DNA from: Dreissena polymorpha
Lineage: Eukaryota; Mollusca; Bivalvia; Myida; Dreissenidae
Length of the DNA stretch: 64,000 bases
Direction of reading: 5' to 3'
Assembly (NCBI RefSeq): GCF_020536995.1
Contig: NC_068355.1
Location: 74,846,093 to 74,910,092, forward strand
Shown here: positions 1-10,878 of the stretch, in pieces
How the letters are laid out: every line of letters begins with the position of its first letter
How positions within the stretch are numbered: position 1 is the stretch's first letter
Translations under genes and position numbers: made by a program
Notes under the pieces: generated by a model
Told to the model about the DNA's origin: nothing
Databases searched by the model: none
Seen by the model: the letters and a program-made list of their open reading frames with translations, nothing else

Positions 1-287
1 CGTTAAATTTTGTGAAACTACGAAGATTGCTTATATACGGTATAAAATACGTCAAGTATATGTACTTGGCGGAATAGCTCAGTAGGCTAAAGCGTTTTTA
101 CTTCAGGACTCTGGCAGGACTCCAGGGGTCACTGGTTCGAAACCTGATCCGGGCAATGTTCTTTTCCTTTTTTAAATTTTATTCTTGATTTTTTACTGGA
201 GCTTTTACGATCCAATGTTTACATTTATCGATATAAAGCATTTAATGAATAAGTTAAAAAAATGCCAAAATCTGTGAAAAGGCCCCT
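1..287 (+). mobile_element. TTAA-flanked MITE with tRNA-like core, copy A (left part outside window)
   Basis: This is the right part of a short non-autonomous element repeated at 47.8, 52.4, 52.9 and 53.3 kb. It has a tRNA-like core with an A-box-like stretch at 75-86 (TAGCTCAGTAGG) and a B-box-like stretch at 134-144 (GGTTCGAAACC). A T-rich run follows, then the terminal inverted repeat ending CTGTGAAAAGGCCCCT just before TTAA at 288-291. The tRNA core alone would suggest a SINE. The inverted ends and flanking TTAA seen in the full copy at 53332-53841 instead suggest a cut-and-paste MITE that has captured a tRNA-like Pol III promoter. The core does not fold into an obviously intact tRNA, so I do not call a tRNA gene. 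Confidence 0.7.
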
Positions 288-295
288 TTAAGGTT

Positions 296-700
296 TTAGC
301 ACGACGCGGACGACACGACACGACACGACACGACGAGCTGGCTATGACAATACCTCGGATTTTCTCCGAAAACAGCCGAGTTAAAAATTTATTTTTAAAA
401 TCATTTTTAAAATTTCTTGAATCAGTAACAATAGTTTTCGTATAAAAGTTCATTCATGTTTCTACATGATTTTTAGTATATACATTTAGAAAATGATAAT
501 AATACATAATGATGTTATTTACCATGTCTTTTGCTTGTTCTAATTCTGCAATATTTTAAAAGCAGCCGAGAAGTCTTTTCCATCAAGCCCGTGATTAGTC
601 ATGATTCGGTAAATCTGATGAGAAAGAGACCCATATGGTGTCGTCGACTTCACTGCCATCTCTGCATTTTATCAAATATATCGATTCAAAGCGGCGAAAT
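296..700. other. AT-rich stretch, no gene seen
   Basis: A short ACGAC microsatellite lies at about 300-336. Beyond it I see no coding exon, RNA or clear repeat boundary. Confidence 0.4.
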
Positions 701-740
701 AGGGGGCATTGTGTTTCACAAAAACAGCTCTTGTTTCAGT
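700..740 (-). repeat. end fragment of the 'aacaagag...aatgccccctat' repeat
   Basis: Read on the minus strand this gives AACAAGAGCTG followed by AACACAATGCCCCCTATTT. That is the same terminal motif that opens the large repeat at 5383. Only the end is recognisable. Confidence 0.5.
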
Positions 741-917
741 CTAAAATAATAAATGACCTGACTATGCTCCATACAATAGAAACCATAAGCTTTAGGTATG
801 CTTCTCGACAGTTTGAATACTTTTTTAGAATCAGGAATTAGCCATAAATCATTTTATTTCACATTATAAGCAAGCGAATTTATTGATTGTGACATAAGTT
901 CTCCAAACTTTAACTAA

Positions 918-1200
918 TCAATCACTAGTCTGCCACCTGGATACCTCACCAGTAGGCCCTGGTTAGGTATCAAGTTGCAGACTGTGGTACATAGCTGACT
1001 TTAATACTCGAAAAAGGGGTTGGTAGTAAGCAGAGTTAAAAGATGTTGTACTGCTCATCACGGAATTTGAACAAAATACTTTCGTATCTCAGGCAGAGAC
1101 AATGTTCGTGAACCATCGTTCTACCCAAGTACTTGATCTAGTTGTATAGTGACAAGGATCATCCTCCATCACAAATGAGAGGATCGCAATATACCTAAAC
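918..1200 (-). repeat. SINE-like repeat, decayed copy
   Basis: The segment CTGCCACCTGGATACCT with CCAGTAGGCC at about 930-957 recurs at 1820-1850. It is followed by a degenerate tRNA-like stretch (TTCGTATCTCAGGC and ACCATCGTTCTACCCAAGTA) which matches the better copy at 2225-2330. The orientation is minus, judged by the B-box-like motif of the better copy. Confidence 0.4.
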
Positions 1201-1429
1201 TACACGTAAAGATAGAATGTTCCTAAAAAAACAATTTATACTGCTGAAATTCCATACTTGTAATATGCATGGAGATTTTGTGTCATGATCCCTGAATTGC
1301 AAACCACTACAAGGCTAGGGAAGTGTTTCTTGCCGATGAACATTATCTAATAACCACAATTATATGCAATACAAAATATGGTAACTCAAAAACATAACAT
1401 TTATGCAAACAAAGTGACTATAGTAATTA

Positions 1430-1625
1430 GCCCCATTTTGAGAAAACACAGCTTAAATCATGTGCGTACTGGCTTCACAGATCAGCCTGTGTAGTCTGCA
1501 CAGGCTTTTTATAATGACATGTTCCGCTTTTATGGTAATTTCGTTTAAAGGAAGTCTTTTTTTACTAAAATTTATTTGGTGGAAAGTGTCGTTCCTGATA
1601 AGCCTCATTAATCTTGGATAACACT
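1430..1625. repeat. interspersed repeat with a small hairpin
   Basis: Contains CAGCCTGTGTAGTCTGCACAGG at about 1483-1505, a near-palindrome, followed by a segment ending AAAGTGTCGTTCCTGATAAG. I recognise this arrangement from memory as a common dreissenid or bivalve dispersed repeat. No coding potential is seen. Confidence 0.4.
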
Positions 1626-1814
1626 TAACTTATTTGAGCCTGTTTTCATATAACAATATAAATGTGTGGTCATAACAAAGTGATATGTAACTGCATGATC
1701 AAATTTTGAATATTGCATTTTTAGATTTACTTTTTGACTATTAGAGAAATGATATTTATTAAATAGTATGTGTACAATTGTGAAATAAATTCTCCAAATG
1801 TATACTATCACTCT

Positions 1815-2345
1815 TTATTCTGCCACCTGGATACCTAACCAGTAGGCCTACTTGTGCCTGATGTTGATTAATACATCGTGGTTCAGTGATGTTACGCTTG
1901 ACCACCAATCCAAAAGTCTAAGAATCGAATCCCGGACAGGGCAGTGGGTCTTTCAGAGACAAATCCCATTTTTCCAACCCAACTAGACGTGAGCTTGTAT
2001 GAAACCCAGAGTGTAGCCAAAGTATCTGTGCTTTACACAGAGCACGATAAAGAAACAAGAAATTCATAGACATTGCATAAAAAGAGCTAGAGTATCGCAC
2101 CCTGATATCCATTTGTGACTCTAATCTATATCTGCCATTTTATGATGATCTTATTATATCTCTGTGCTACACACCGGTAGCTGTCTGTAATGATTGAAAA
2201 AAATGTGTTGGCAGTAATTAGAGATAAATGGGCTGCCCCCGCTCTTCACGGGACTCGAACTGATAACTTTCGTATTCCGAGGCTATATCCCTGGACCACC
2301 GTCCTATCCAAGTAATTGATTTAGTTTTTAAGGCTTGGGGCCTTC
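1815..2345 (-). repeat. SINE-like tRNA-derived repeat cluster
   Basis: The start shares CTGCCACCTGGATACC with the 918 copy. At 2225-2330 the minus strand reads as a tRNA-like module: an A-box-like GGTGGTCCAGGGATA, then GTTCGAGTCCCGTGAAG as a B-box-like segment. A second B-box-like segment, ATTCGATTCTTAG on the minus strand, lies near 1917-1929. These look like two adjoining members of one tRNA-derived SINE family, not functional tRNA genes. Confidence 0.45.
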
Positions 2346-2511
2346 CTCTATCATTAATGAGCCGGACATTGCAATATAAATGAACAACTGTTGCCGCGAT
2401 GTAAAATTCAAACTAAATCAAATCCCATGGCCATGCGATACATGTTACTACAGAGACACGTTCAGCTTTTAAGTTCCTGTAATAGCGTAAATAAATCACA
2501 AAAATTAGAAC

Positions 2512-2760
2512 TTACCTGGGCATCTTTTTTCTCAAAGCGATTACAACATGAATAAGGTGTCAATAGTGGGATTCCAAGCAAAACAATAGTCATAATGTAG
2601 ATGGGTGAGTTTTTTACTCTTCCGCCGCTTTTTACGGAGGAATCGAGAGATAGTCGATGTATCACGGTAGATACCGGAGATTTGATTTTGATGTTTAGAG
2701 TGCAGTAGTAATTTACGCTGCAATTTGCGCTGTAATCAGGTTTTTGACGATGCTTTTTCA
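2512..2760 (-). CDS. candidate exon with a hydrophobic segment (unrecognised)
   Basis: On the minus strand a reading frame ends at a good donor (GATGCCCAG then gtaagt, near 2512). Just upstream is a hydrophobic stretch with key residues IYIMTIVLLGIPLL followed by CCNRFEKK, like a membrane helix and stop-transfer basics. An alternative frame is also open, is very basic (FLRKKRRKSKK) and ends at TAA. In that frame the acceptor ATTACAG keeps phase 0 with the candidate exon at 4917-5201. The two readings cannot both be right. I recognise no family. The exon may belong to one minus-strand gene with 4917-5201, but the introns are not proven. Confidence 0.25.
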
Positions 2761-2853
2761 GCATCGTCTAAGGTATAATACCATCAAAACAATCTTCACA
2801 ATGGCGACCTATGTAAAAGACCGAGCCAGTCCGATTGAGATAATGCTCGGGTC

Positions 2854-3160
2854 GTAGAAATACCAAAATCCCCGTAATTACCAAAATTCCCTGAATTCCC
2901 CAGAAATATTGATTATTCCCCAAAATACTGCGGTTATTAATATAGAATATTGCAAAATACACTGAAATCACTGATGAAACATTGTTTTTATCCAAGTTTG
3001 ATCGTGACAAACTATAATATAAACTTAATTATTGGGATTCCCAGTATGAATTCATAGTGCATATTTGCACAAGCACGATCAGGTACCGAAATCCCCGCTG
3101 TAAAGACCTTCAAATGTCTCGGGAGATTTCTGTAATTTCGGGGATTTCGGTATTTCTACA
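2854..3160. mobile_element. small TIR element (MITE-like), about 310 bp
   Basis: The left end GTAGAAATACCAAAATCCCC and the right end GGGGATTTCGGTATTTCTAC are inverted repeats of about 20 bp with few mismatches. There is no coding content. I could not fix the target duplication. Confidence 0.55.
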
Positions 3161-3259
3161 CACCCCTCAAGGTCATACAACAATGGCGGCCTCCATGAAT
3201 GTTTACACTCGTGTCAAAACTTTCTTGCAGCATACATCGGCTTGTTTGGCTAGTTAGAA

Positions 3260-4790
3260 ACTGATTAGGATATATTAGTTATTTATTAACTAAATCTCCG
3301 CTAATGTCAACAATGGATTGAATTCGAAGGGTACATTCGATGTGAATGTAGGACTTTATGGATCTTCGCAGCTGACACGGCAAAACTGGTATTTTTAGGT
3401 ATCATTTTAAGTCACATTTTGCTTTGTAAATTGTATTCGAGCATTTTGCGACTCTTTGAATGACTATGATACCCGATATCAACATATCACATGGGATTTG
3501 CAGATTACCAAGATGTCCTGAAAACATTGATTACTTAGTGAGTAAGTCTTTTTTTCATATTACGGGTTTGTATTATTTCTTCTTTCTATTTTAGTACAGT
3601 CTATTGGTGTATAGCGGATTTTAATGAGTAACGGATAGGTTAAAAGTTTTTTACAAAATACTTTTATTTATGTAAAGATTTATAGTGTTCTATCAATTGA
3701 ATACAAAATGCATATCATCTGTTCAGTCGATTTATGTTTTAGTTGACGTGTGTCAATGTTTAACTTACAATTGTTTCTTTTTTCGAAAGCAAAACAAGGC
3801 CACGTTATGTACGCACCATTTTTGTGACGATTGGAAATGTGAAGACCTATGATTTCCTGAATTTTGCAGATTTTGTTTGGTAAACATTATGTTCATTTAT
3901 GTAATATTGTAGTATAATGTGTCCTTTCTAACAGTAAGAATGCTCAGAAACCAACCAAACGTATTTGGCATATTTAATTTCGTTCCCAAGGTTTGTGTAC
4001 CAAAATTATTTTCGTACCCACATACACAATTGTGATGATGTAGATCAACTTAAATTGATGCTTGTATATATCCATCCTCTTCACAAGCATCGTCACACAA
4101 GTACTGTCAGTACTTTGATTTAATACTGGTTCCCCTTTTCGCATTGTGAACTTTTTATAATAGCGGTGTATGCAAAACCGAAGACTAATTCTAAATCAGA
4201 GACGCACTAGCAATCGACTTAAGAAGTAATATAGATCCACAAAGATATAAACAGCTTGTCAAATTCAGAAGCAACATAGCCAAATGCACAAAGTGAAACA
4301 ATGAATACCGTTAGAATTAGCATTAATACAAATTCCAAAAGTTTAAATGCAGTTGTCAATAACACACACGAAGTAAAGATATATATACAGTAATTATAAA
4401 CTTATCAATAGGTGACAAGTAGATGAAATGTTTTCATAGCAAAAATAACAAGACGAAATGAAACTACCATGTATCAGAAAGCATATGACAGTAGTTAAAA
4501 TGAGAATGTCATTAAACATCATGCATGGACTGGCGGATATTCCCTTCCATAATAACGAACACTTAAAAGATCCAGAAATGAAAAGTAAAATCAATAGACA
4601 TAACATGTATACCCAAGTAAACAATTTATCTATCGCATATTTGTGTACATCAAAAGCTCTTCATTAAAACACAATCTCCTGTTCAATGCCAATACCTGAT
4701 TTGTTCTTGACGAATTACATTTACCCAATCATCCACACAAACTACAGACGCCTTTTTGTAATTAATTATCTATTGAAGCGTGATATTTAA
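3260..4790. other. AT-rich intergenic DNA, nothing recognised
   Basis: No exon with splice sites, RNA gene, TIR or tandem array was seen. Short open frames here have no coding character. Confidence 0.4.
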
Positions 4791-4800
4791 TTGCAACGCT

Positions 4801-4801
4801 G

Positions 4802-4838
<37 letters not shown>

Positions 4839-4858
4839 ATTATTATTATTATTATTTG
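4801..4858. repeat. (ATT)n microsatellite
   Basis: About 19 trinucleotide units with one interruption. Confidence 0.9.
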
Positions 4859-4916
4859 TATTGCCTTTATAATTTTTGTTTTAATATTAATATTAGCATT
4901 TTGGCATACATCTTAC

Positions 4917-5201
4917 CTTTGCAGCATTGCGCCAAGTGTGAGTTAATCTTAACATGGTCATATCTGTTCTGTTTTTGCAGATATAAGATTGAGGGCACAG
5001 TTGATCGTCGACGTGAGCTTTGAATAAAGCGATTATGTCTTGCTCTGTCCTGGGTTTTCGAGCAAGAAATGAGCCTTCCGAAGGTGTATTTGAAGTCAAT
5101 GTAAAATCAATCACAATTCCAAAGGCAAACACACCATAAAACAACTTTATCGTCGTTATCCGAGGCAGTGGGAATGAGACATCACGCATTTTCCAAATCA
5201 T
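4917..5201 (-). CDS. candidate first exon, signal-anchor or secreted protein (unrecognised)
   Basis: An ATG-initiated minus-strand frame of exactly 95 codons ends at a strong donor (AAAG then gtaaga). A hydrophobic core with key residues TIKLFYGVFAFGIVIDFTL at about 18-36 could be a signal peptide or signal anchor. The downstream part is polar, with two Cys (QLCPQSYICKN) and one N-glycosylation sequon (NRT). No family is recognised. It could join an exon near 2.5-2.76 kb. The long AT-rich intron and lack of homology keep confidence low. Confidence 0.35.
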
Positions 5202-5382
5202 TTCTTTAACTTGGTAGGACTGCGTGTATTTGAATTTATATAAAACTAAAACGAAAAGACATCATTATAACTATATGATTTATTTTCTTAAAGTCTAAAT
5301 TGCTCGTTTGAGAAAAGACTTACGTTATGAAGAGTAAATAATAAAAATAAATATTTGTGTTTTTTAACCATGTTTGAAAAAA

Positions 5383-6808
5383 ACAAGAGATGTGTTTGTC
5401 AGAAACACAATGCCCCCTATTGCCCCGCTTTGATTTTTTTTTTACCATTGATCTTGAAGGATGACCTTGACCTTGAACTTCCACCACTCAAAATGTGCAG
5501 CTTTATGAGAAGGCCGCTTTGAAACATTTTTTTTAACTTTGACCTTGAACGATGACCTTGACCTTGAAGAATGACATTGACCTTGAACTTCCACCACTCA
5601 AAATGTGCAGCTTCATGATAACGCCGCTTTGAAAATATTATTTTTTTTACCTTTGACCTTAAAGGATGACCTTGACCTTGAAGAATGACCTTGACCTTAA
5701 ACTTCCACCACTCAAAATGTGCAGCTTCATGAGAACGCCCCTTTGTATTAATTATTATTTTTTTGACCTTTGACCTTGAAGGATGACCTTGACGTTGAAG
5801 GATGACCTTACCCTTGAACTTCCACCACTCAAAATGTGCAGCTTCATGAGAACGCCGCTTTGATTTTTTTTACTTTTTTTTTACCTTGAAGGATTACCTT
5901 GACCTTGAACATCCACCACTCAAAATGTTCAGCTTCATGATAACGCCGCTTTGAATTTTTATTTTGTTTGACCTTTGACCTTGAAGGATGACATTTACCT
6001 TTAACCTACACCACTCAAAATGTGCAGCTTCATGATAACGCCGCTTTGATTTTTTCTTTGATTTTTGACCTTTGACCTTGAAGGATGACCTTGACCTTGA
6101 AGAATGACCTTGACCTTGAACTTCCACCACTCAAAATGTTTAGCTTCATGATAATGCCACTTTGAAATTTTTTATTTGATTTTTTATCTTTGACCTTGAA
6201 GGATGACCTTAACCTTGAAGGATGACCTTGAACTTTCACCACACAAAATGTGCAGCTTCATGAGAACGCTGCTTTGAATTTTATTTTATTTTTTTGACCT
6301 TGAAGGATGACCTTGAAGGATGTCCTTGACCTTGAACTTCCACCACTCAAAATATGCAGCTTGATGAGACACACATGCATGCCAAATATCAAGTTGCTAT
6401 CTTCAAGATTAAAAAAGTTATGGCCAATATTTAAGTTTTCGGACGGACAGACGCCATATATTTGACATTTGACCTTAAAGAATGACCGTCACCTTCACCT
6501 TTTACCACTCAAAATGTTCAACTCCATGAGATCTTCAATATTGAAAAAGTTATGGCCAATGTTAAAGTTTTCGGACGGACAGACACCATAAATTTGACAT
6601 TTGACCTTAAAGGATGACCTTTACATTGACCTTTTACCACTCAAAATGAGCAGCTCCATGAGATACACATGCATGCCAAATATCAATTTGCTATCTTAAA
6701 AAGTGAAAAAAGTTATGCCCAATGTTTAAGTTTTTTTCGGACGGACAGACAGACTGACTGACACTGACGGACAGTTCATCTGCTATATGCCACCCTACTG
6801 GGAGGCAT
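5383..6808. repeat. bivalve-type interspersed repeat with amplified ~110-bp internal units
   Basis: It opens with AACAAGAGATGTGTTTGTC and ACACAATGCCCCCTATTG. It then repeats a unit of roughly 100-120 bp about nine times, each with TTTGACCTTGAAGGATGACC, TTCCACCACTCAAAATGTGC and AGCTTCATGAGAACGCCGCTT. It closes with a GGACGGACAGACAGACTGAC run and a 'gggaggcata' end. The element is non-coding. TGACCTTGA occurs many times (see the nuclear-receptor half-site finding). The mobilising machinery is not visible. Confidence 0.75.
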
Positions 6809-6839
6809 AAACATTTTATTTTTGGGGAGGGGGTGATAG

Positions 6840-6935
6840 TGTGAGGGTGTGGTGGTCATTTATTAGATGATCGTTAATTAAAAAAAAATAATGGGGGGGG
6901 GGCATTCGGGGGGGGGGGGAGTCAATTGTGGTATG
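6840..6935. repeat. G-rich low-complexity stretch
   Basis: G homopolymer runs lie near 6893-6902 and 6908-6919, next to a purine-rich segment. Confidence 0.6.
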
Positions 6936-6939
6936 TCAG

Positions 6940-7915
6940 GTAAGAGTTGATTTTTCAAAGTATCAATCGAATCGAATCATTAATAAAGAAGTTATGGCAA
7001 TTTTAGCAAAATTTAATAATTTGACCTTGAGAGTCAAGGTCATTCAAAGGTCAAGGTAAAATTCAACTTGCCAGGTACAGTACCCTCATGATAGCATGAA
7101 AGTATTTAAAGTTTAAAAGCAAAAGCCTTGATACTTTAGAAGTAAAGTGGATCTAAACACAAAATGTAACCATATATTCAAAGTTACTAAGTCAAAAAAG
7201 GGCCATAATTCCGTAAAAATGACAACTAGAAATATGCAACTTGTCCTTTACTGTCCCCTTATGATAGTTTGCGAGTGTTCCAAGTATAAAAGCAATTTCT
7301 ATGATTCTTTAGGGGTAAAGTGGACCAAAACACAAAACTTAACCAAATTTTCAAGTATAAAGGGCCCATAATTCCGTCAAAATGCCAGTCAGAGTTACAT
7401 AACTTTGCCTGCACAGTCCCCTTACGATAGTTAGTAAGTGTTGCAAGTATGAACGCAAGGGCTTTGATACTTTAAGAAAAAAGTGGACCAAAACACAAAA
7501 CTTAACCAAATTTTCAATTTTCTAAGTATAAAAAGGGCACATAATTCCGTCAAAATGCCAGTCAGAGTTACATTACTTTGCCTGCACAGTCCCCTTATGA
7601 TAGTAAAAAAGTGTTGCAAGTATGAAAGCAATAGCTTTGATACTTAAGGAATAAAATGGACCTTAACACAAAACTTAACCAAAATTTTCAATTTTCTAAG
7701 TATAAAAAGGGCACATAATTCTGTCAAATGCAAGCCAGAATTATCTAACTTTGCCTGCCCAGTCCCCTTATGATAGTAAGTAAGTGTACCAAGTTTGAAT
7801 GCAATAGCGTTGATACTTTATGAGAAAAGTGTACCTAAACGCAAAACTTAACCGGACGCCGACACCAACGCCAAGATAATGACAATAGCTCATTTTTTTT
7901 TTTCAAAAAATAGAT
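6940..7915. repeat. interspersed repeat with four ~170-bp tandem units
   Basis: A unit of about 165-180 bp recurs near 7140, 7318, 7482 and 7660. Its landmarks are AAGTGGACCAAAACACAAAA, ATAATTCCGTCAAAATGCC, GCACAGTCCCCTTATGATAG and GCTTTGATACTTTA. The end carries GGACGCCGACACCAACGCC and CATTTTTTTTTTTCAAAAAA-like sequence, then 'gatgagctaaaa'. No reading frame is maintained. Confidence 0.7.
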
Positions 7916-8017
7916 GAGCTAAAAATGGAAAAACTCTTCTTCTGCATACATGTTTTCAGTTCCAAAACAGAAAGATACGTTCGACGTATGCGGATAAATG
8001 GAAAATAGCGTCCGTAT

Positions 8018-8066
8018 TATGATTTTGCGGATACGGATGCGGATACGGATGCGGATACGGACAGAT
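8018..8066. repeat. GGATAC/GGATGC hexamer minisatellite
   Basis: About five alternating hexamer units read GCGGATACGGAT. The array is very short. Confidence 0.7.
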
Positions 8067-8249
8067 GGAATAGTAGCCTTAAACATGTTTAATTCAATAA
8101 AGAAATATGAGAATCATCTTATTTTACAAAACAGAAAAATAACATTACTTTCCAAACTTAATATTTTATTTGCAATTTTGTTCAGATAAAATAACAACCC
8201 GGATTAAAGACTACCGTATGAAGGAATGTAGATCCAGCCCCATGGTTAC

Positions 8250-8454
8250 CACAGTGAGCTGTTTCTCCAGCCGCTCCTTGTCCTCTGTCATGTCTGTCAG
8301 CTCATATGTGATTTTCTGCTTCTCCTGAATGGCTGTGTTGTAGTTCTCCTCTGCTATGACTGCCTCCACCCTTGCTGTTATCAGCACACCATTGGCTCGT
8401 TTCACGCTCGTTTTCCAAGCGCTTCAGTTGCTTTTCCAGTTTTTCGCGCTCAAA
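8250..8454 (-). pseudogene. coiled-coil exon B, with one extra base
   Basis: Minus-strand exon with a good acceptor (CCTTTCAG then TTTGAGCGC) and donor (CACTGTG then gtaacc). It starts with residues FEREKLEKQLKRLENER, a charged heptad-like coiled coil. It continues in another frame as KRANGVLITARVEAVIAEEN, then DMTEDKERLEKQLT. The switch needs one extra G near 8404. The length is 205 nt, which is 68 codons plus one. Without that base it would be a phase 0-0 exon matching exon A upstream. It belongs to an unrecognised coiled-coil protein. It is either an unprocessed pseudogene or a real gene with assembly indels. Confidence 0.5.
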
Positions 8455-8700
8455 CTGAAAGGAACAAAAACAATATATATATATATTTCTGGCGGATATA
8501 GCATGCATTTGAAGTAATAAAAAACAGTAAATTCAAGATGAAATTTTTGATAAACTGATAACAAAAAGTCATCAGACATTCCAAGATTTGGCTGTAAACA
8601 TCATTTTTCTTCAATTTCAAGTATATATATATATATATTTTTTTTTTTACTTTTTACATCTAACAATTGCTTAATAAATTGTACGGCAAGCTTTGCTTAC

Positions 8701-8917
8701 CTCAAAAGCCTCTTTTTCCAAGTTGAGTTTTGTCTAGCACTTGTTTGTGTGCCTGGGTCTGTATCTCCTGCTGACTTGCATTGTTCTGGGCTGCTTCAAG
8801 GTGCTGCTTCAGCTCATGAATCTCGTTGTCCTTTCGTTTCACTAACTCACCTTTCTCACTCTCAAAGTCTTTGTCCAATAATACAAGCTTTGCTTTCGAT
8901 TTCTCACGTTCCTTTTT
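8701..8917 (-). pseudogene. coiled-coil exon A, with one extra base
   Basis: Minus-strand exon between acceptor TTTCTCCACAG and donor GAG-gtaagc. It encodes a charged coiled coil (KKEREKSKAKLVLLDKDFE, then KRKDNEIHELKQHLEAAQNN). Near its 3' end the frame must shift to give NLEKEAFE before the donor. The length is 217 nt, 72 codons plus one, so again exactly one surplus base. It joins exon B (8250-8454) in phase 0 over a 246-bp intron. The protein family is not recognised. Confidence 0.5.
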
Positions 8918-9189
8918 CTGTGGAGAAACGTTGTATTAAGCTATTCATTGACAGAATCTTTGTAACAAAGAATATTGATAAGTATGAAGCATAAATAAAG
9001 TAATCAACCAAAAAAAAACAACGTGAGCTACATATCCAATCCAATCAAAATTTAACGGACAAAATAATTTATTCCTGATTTCTGTCTTATACGCCAGGCC
9101 CTTGGCTGAAGGCAATCAGTGCCTGTTCATTAAATTAGCTGCTAGCTTAGACACCAGCTATATAACAACATGCCCCAAAAAGACTCAAG

Positions 9190-9950
9190 CCTTCATGACC
9201 ATCTCCATTGTAGAGCCATAACTAATAGACAGGGTAGGTATTTCAAAATAAAAACAATGGCTGTTTGTAAAACATGCATGCCCCCCATATGGGCTGTCAG
9301 TTGTAGGGGCAGCCATTGTGTAAATATGTACCTTTGACCTAGTGACCTGAAAATCAATAGGGGTCATCTGCCAGTCATGATCAATGTACCTATAAAGTTT
9401 CATGATCCTATGCCTAATTATTCTTGAGTTATCATCAGGAAACCATTTTACTGTTTCGAGTCACTATGACCTTGACCTTTGACCTAGTGACCTGAAAATT
9501 AATAGCGGTCATCTGCCAGTCATCCATCAATGAATCTATGAAGTTTCATGATCCTAAGCATTCTTGAGTTATCATCCGGAAACCATTTTACTGTTTCGAG
9601 TCACTGTGACCTTGACCTTTGACCTAGTGACCTGAAAATCAACAGGAGTCGTCTGCAAGTATTGATCAATGTTCCTATGAAGTTTCATGGTCCTAGGCGT
9701 AAGCATTCTCGAGTTATCATCCGGAAACCATTTTACTATTTTGGGTCACCGTGACCTTGACCATTGACATAGTGACCTGAAAATCAATAGGGGTCATCTG
9801 CGAGTCATGATCATTGTACCTATGAAGTTTCATGATCCTAGGCCTAAGCGTTCTTGAGTATCCGGAAACCATCTTGTGGACGGACAGACGGACCGACAGA
9901 CCGATATAAGCAAAACATTATACCCCCTCTTCTTCAAAGGGGGGCATAAA
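9190..9950. repeat. bivalve-type repeat with ~145-bp tandem units (first copy)
   Basis: Begins with a GGGCTGTCAGTTGTAG region. About four units follow, with TGACCTTGACCTTTGACCTA, GTGACCTGAAAATCAATAG, GAAGTTTCATGATCCTA and TTGAGTTATCATCCGGAAAC. It ends with GGACGGACAGACGGACCGAC and ATACCCCCTCTTCTTCAAAG. Each unit carries AGGTCA half-sites on the minus strand. Non-coding. Confidence 0.7.
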
Positions 9951-10054
9951 AACTGGTTGGCTCAAAAAAAATTTGGGACAGCGCTAGCCCTGGTAGATAG
10001 ACCCCACGACACCATTACATAATATAATCTGCAACTGTGGTCCTAAACTGCATC

Positions 10055-10262
10055 CAAGAACGAGTCACTGTGACCTTGACCTTTGACCTAGTGACCTCAA
10101 AATCAATAAGGGTCATCTGCCAGTCATGATCAATGTTCCTTTGAAGTTTCATGATCCTTGGCCTATGCGTTCTTGAGTTATCATCCGGAAACCATCTGGT
10201 GGACGGACGGACCGACATGTGCAAAACAATATACCCCCTCTTCTTCGAAGGGGTGCATAATA
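10055..10262. repeat. bivalve-type repeat, single-unit copy
   Basis: One unit of the 9190-9950 family, from ACGAGTCACTGTGACCTTG to the same GGACGGACGGACCGAC end and the ATACCCCCTCTTCTTCGAAG terminus. The unit number therefore varies between copies. Confidence 0.7.
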
Positions 10263-10361
10263 AATGAGGTCCTTATAAGCATTATGTGATTTCCCAGAGC
10301 GTGTCCAAGAATTCCCTACAAAATATCTTTCTAGACTTCAGAGAGTTGAAACCAACATTGA

Positions 10362-10878
10362 AACAAGAGGGCCAAGATGGCCCTAGTTCGCTCACCTGAG
10401 AGGAATCGGTTCATTCAATCTTTACCAAACGTCAAACTTTACCTAGATTTTGTCCAGAAAAACATCCTGGTCAAGTTTCATCATTATTGAACCAAAACTC
10501 TGGCGTATGGAGTGTTTTTGTTTTTTGTAAGATTTGACTCGGTGACCTTTATTTTGAGTTGACCCCCCTTACCAAAAATCAAACTTTGCTTCCAAAAATA
10601 AATATTATGACCCACATTCATAAAATCTGAAACAAAATTGTGACCTCTAGAGTATTTATAAGGATTTTGTATAATATAATGAAAATTTGGACAATCTAAG
10701 GGCAATAATTATGGCATTAATTATGTGATTTTGCTCATCATCAAACTTAACTGAGATCTTTCAGCAACTTTGATAAAGATTGCTTGAGAAATGTGAATGC
10801 TACAAACCAAATGTGGACGGGCGGACAGCGGACAAAGGCCAATCCTAAAACCTCACCTGAGCAATCAGGTGAGCTAAT
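10362..10878. repeat. 'aacaagagggccaagatggcc' interspersed repeat
   Basis: Starts AACAAGAGGGCCAAGATGGC and ends with the hairpin CTCACCTGAGCAATCAGGTG at about 10852-10873, after a GGACGGGCGGACAGCGGAC run. The start also carries CTCACCTGAGAGG. This is a familiar arrangement in bivalve DNA (from memory). Non-coding. Confidence 0.65.

Noticed and set aside
68-160. Possible tRNA genes at the tRNA-like cores (here and at 48083, 52652, 53038, 53621)
   Set aside because: All sit inside repeated elements with TIRs, vary in length, and do not show a complete cloverleaf; they are promoter-like remnants.
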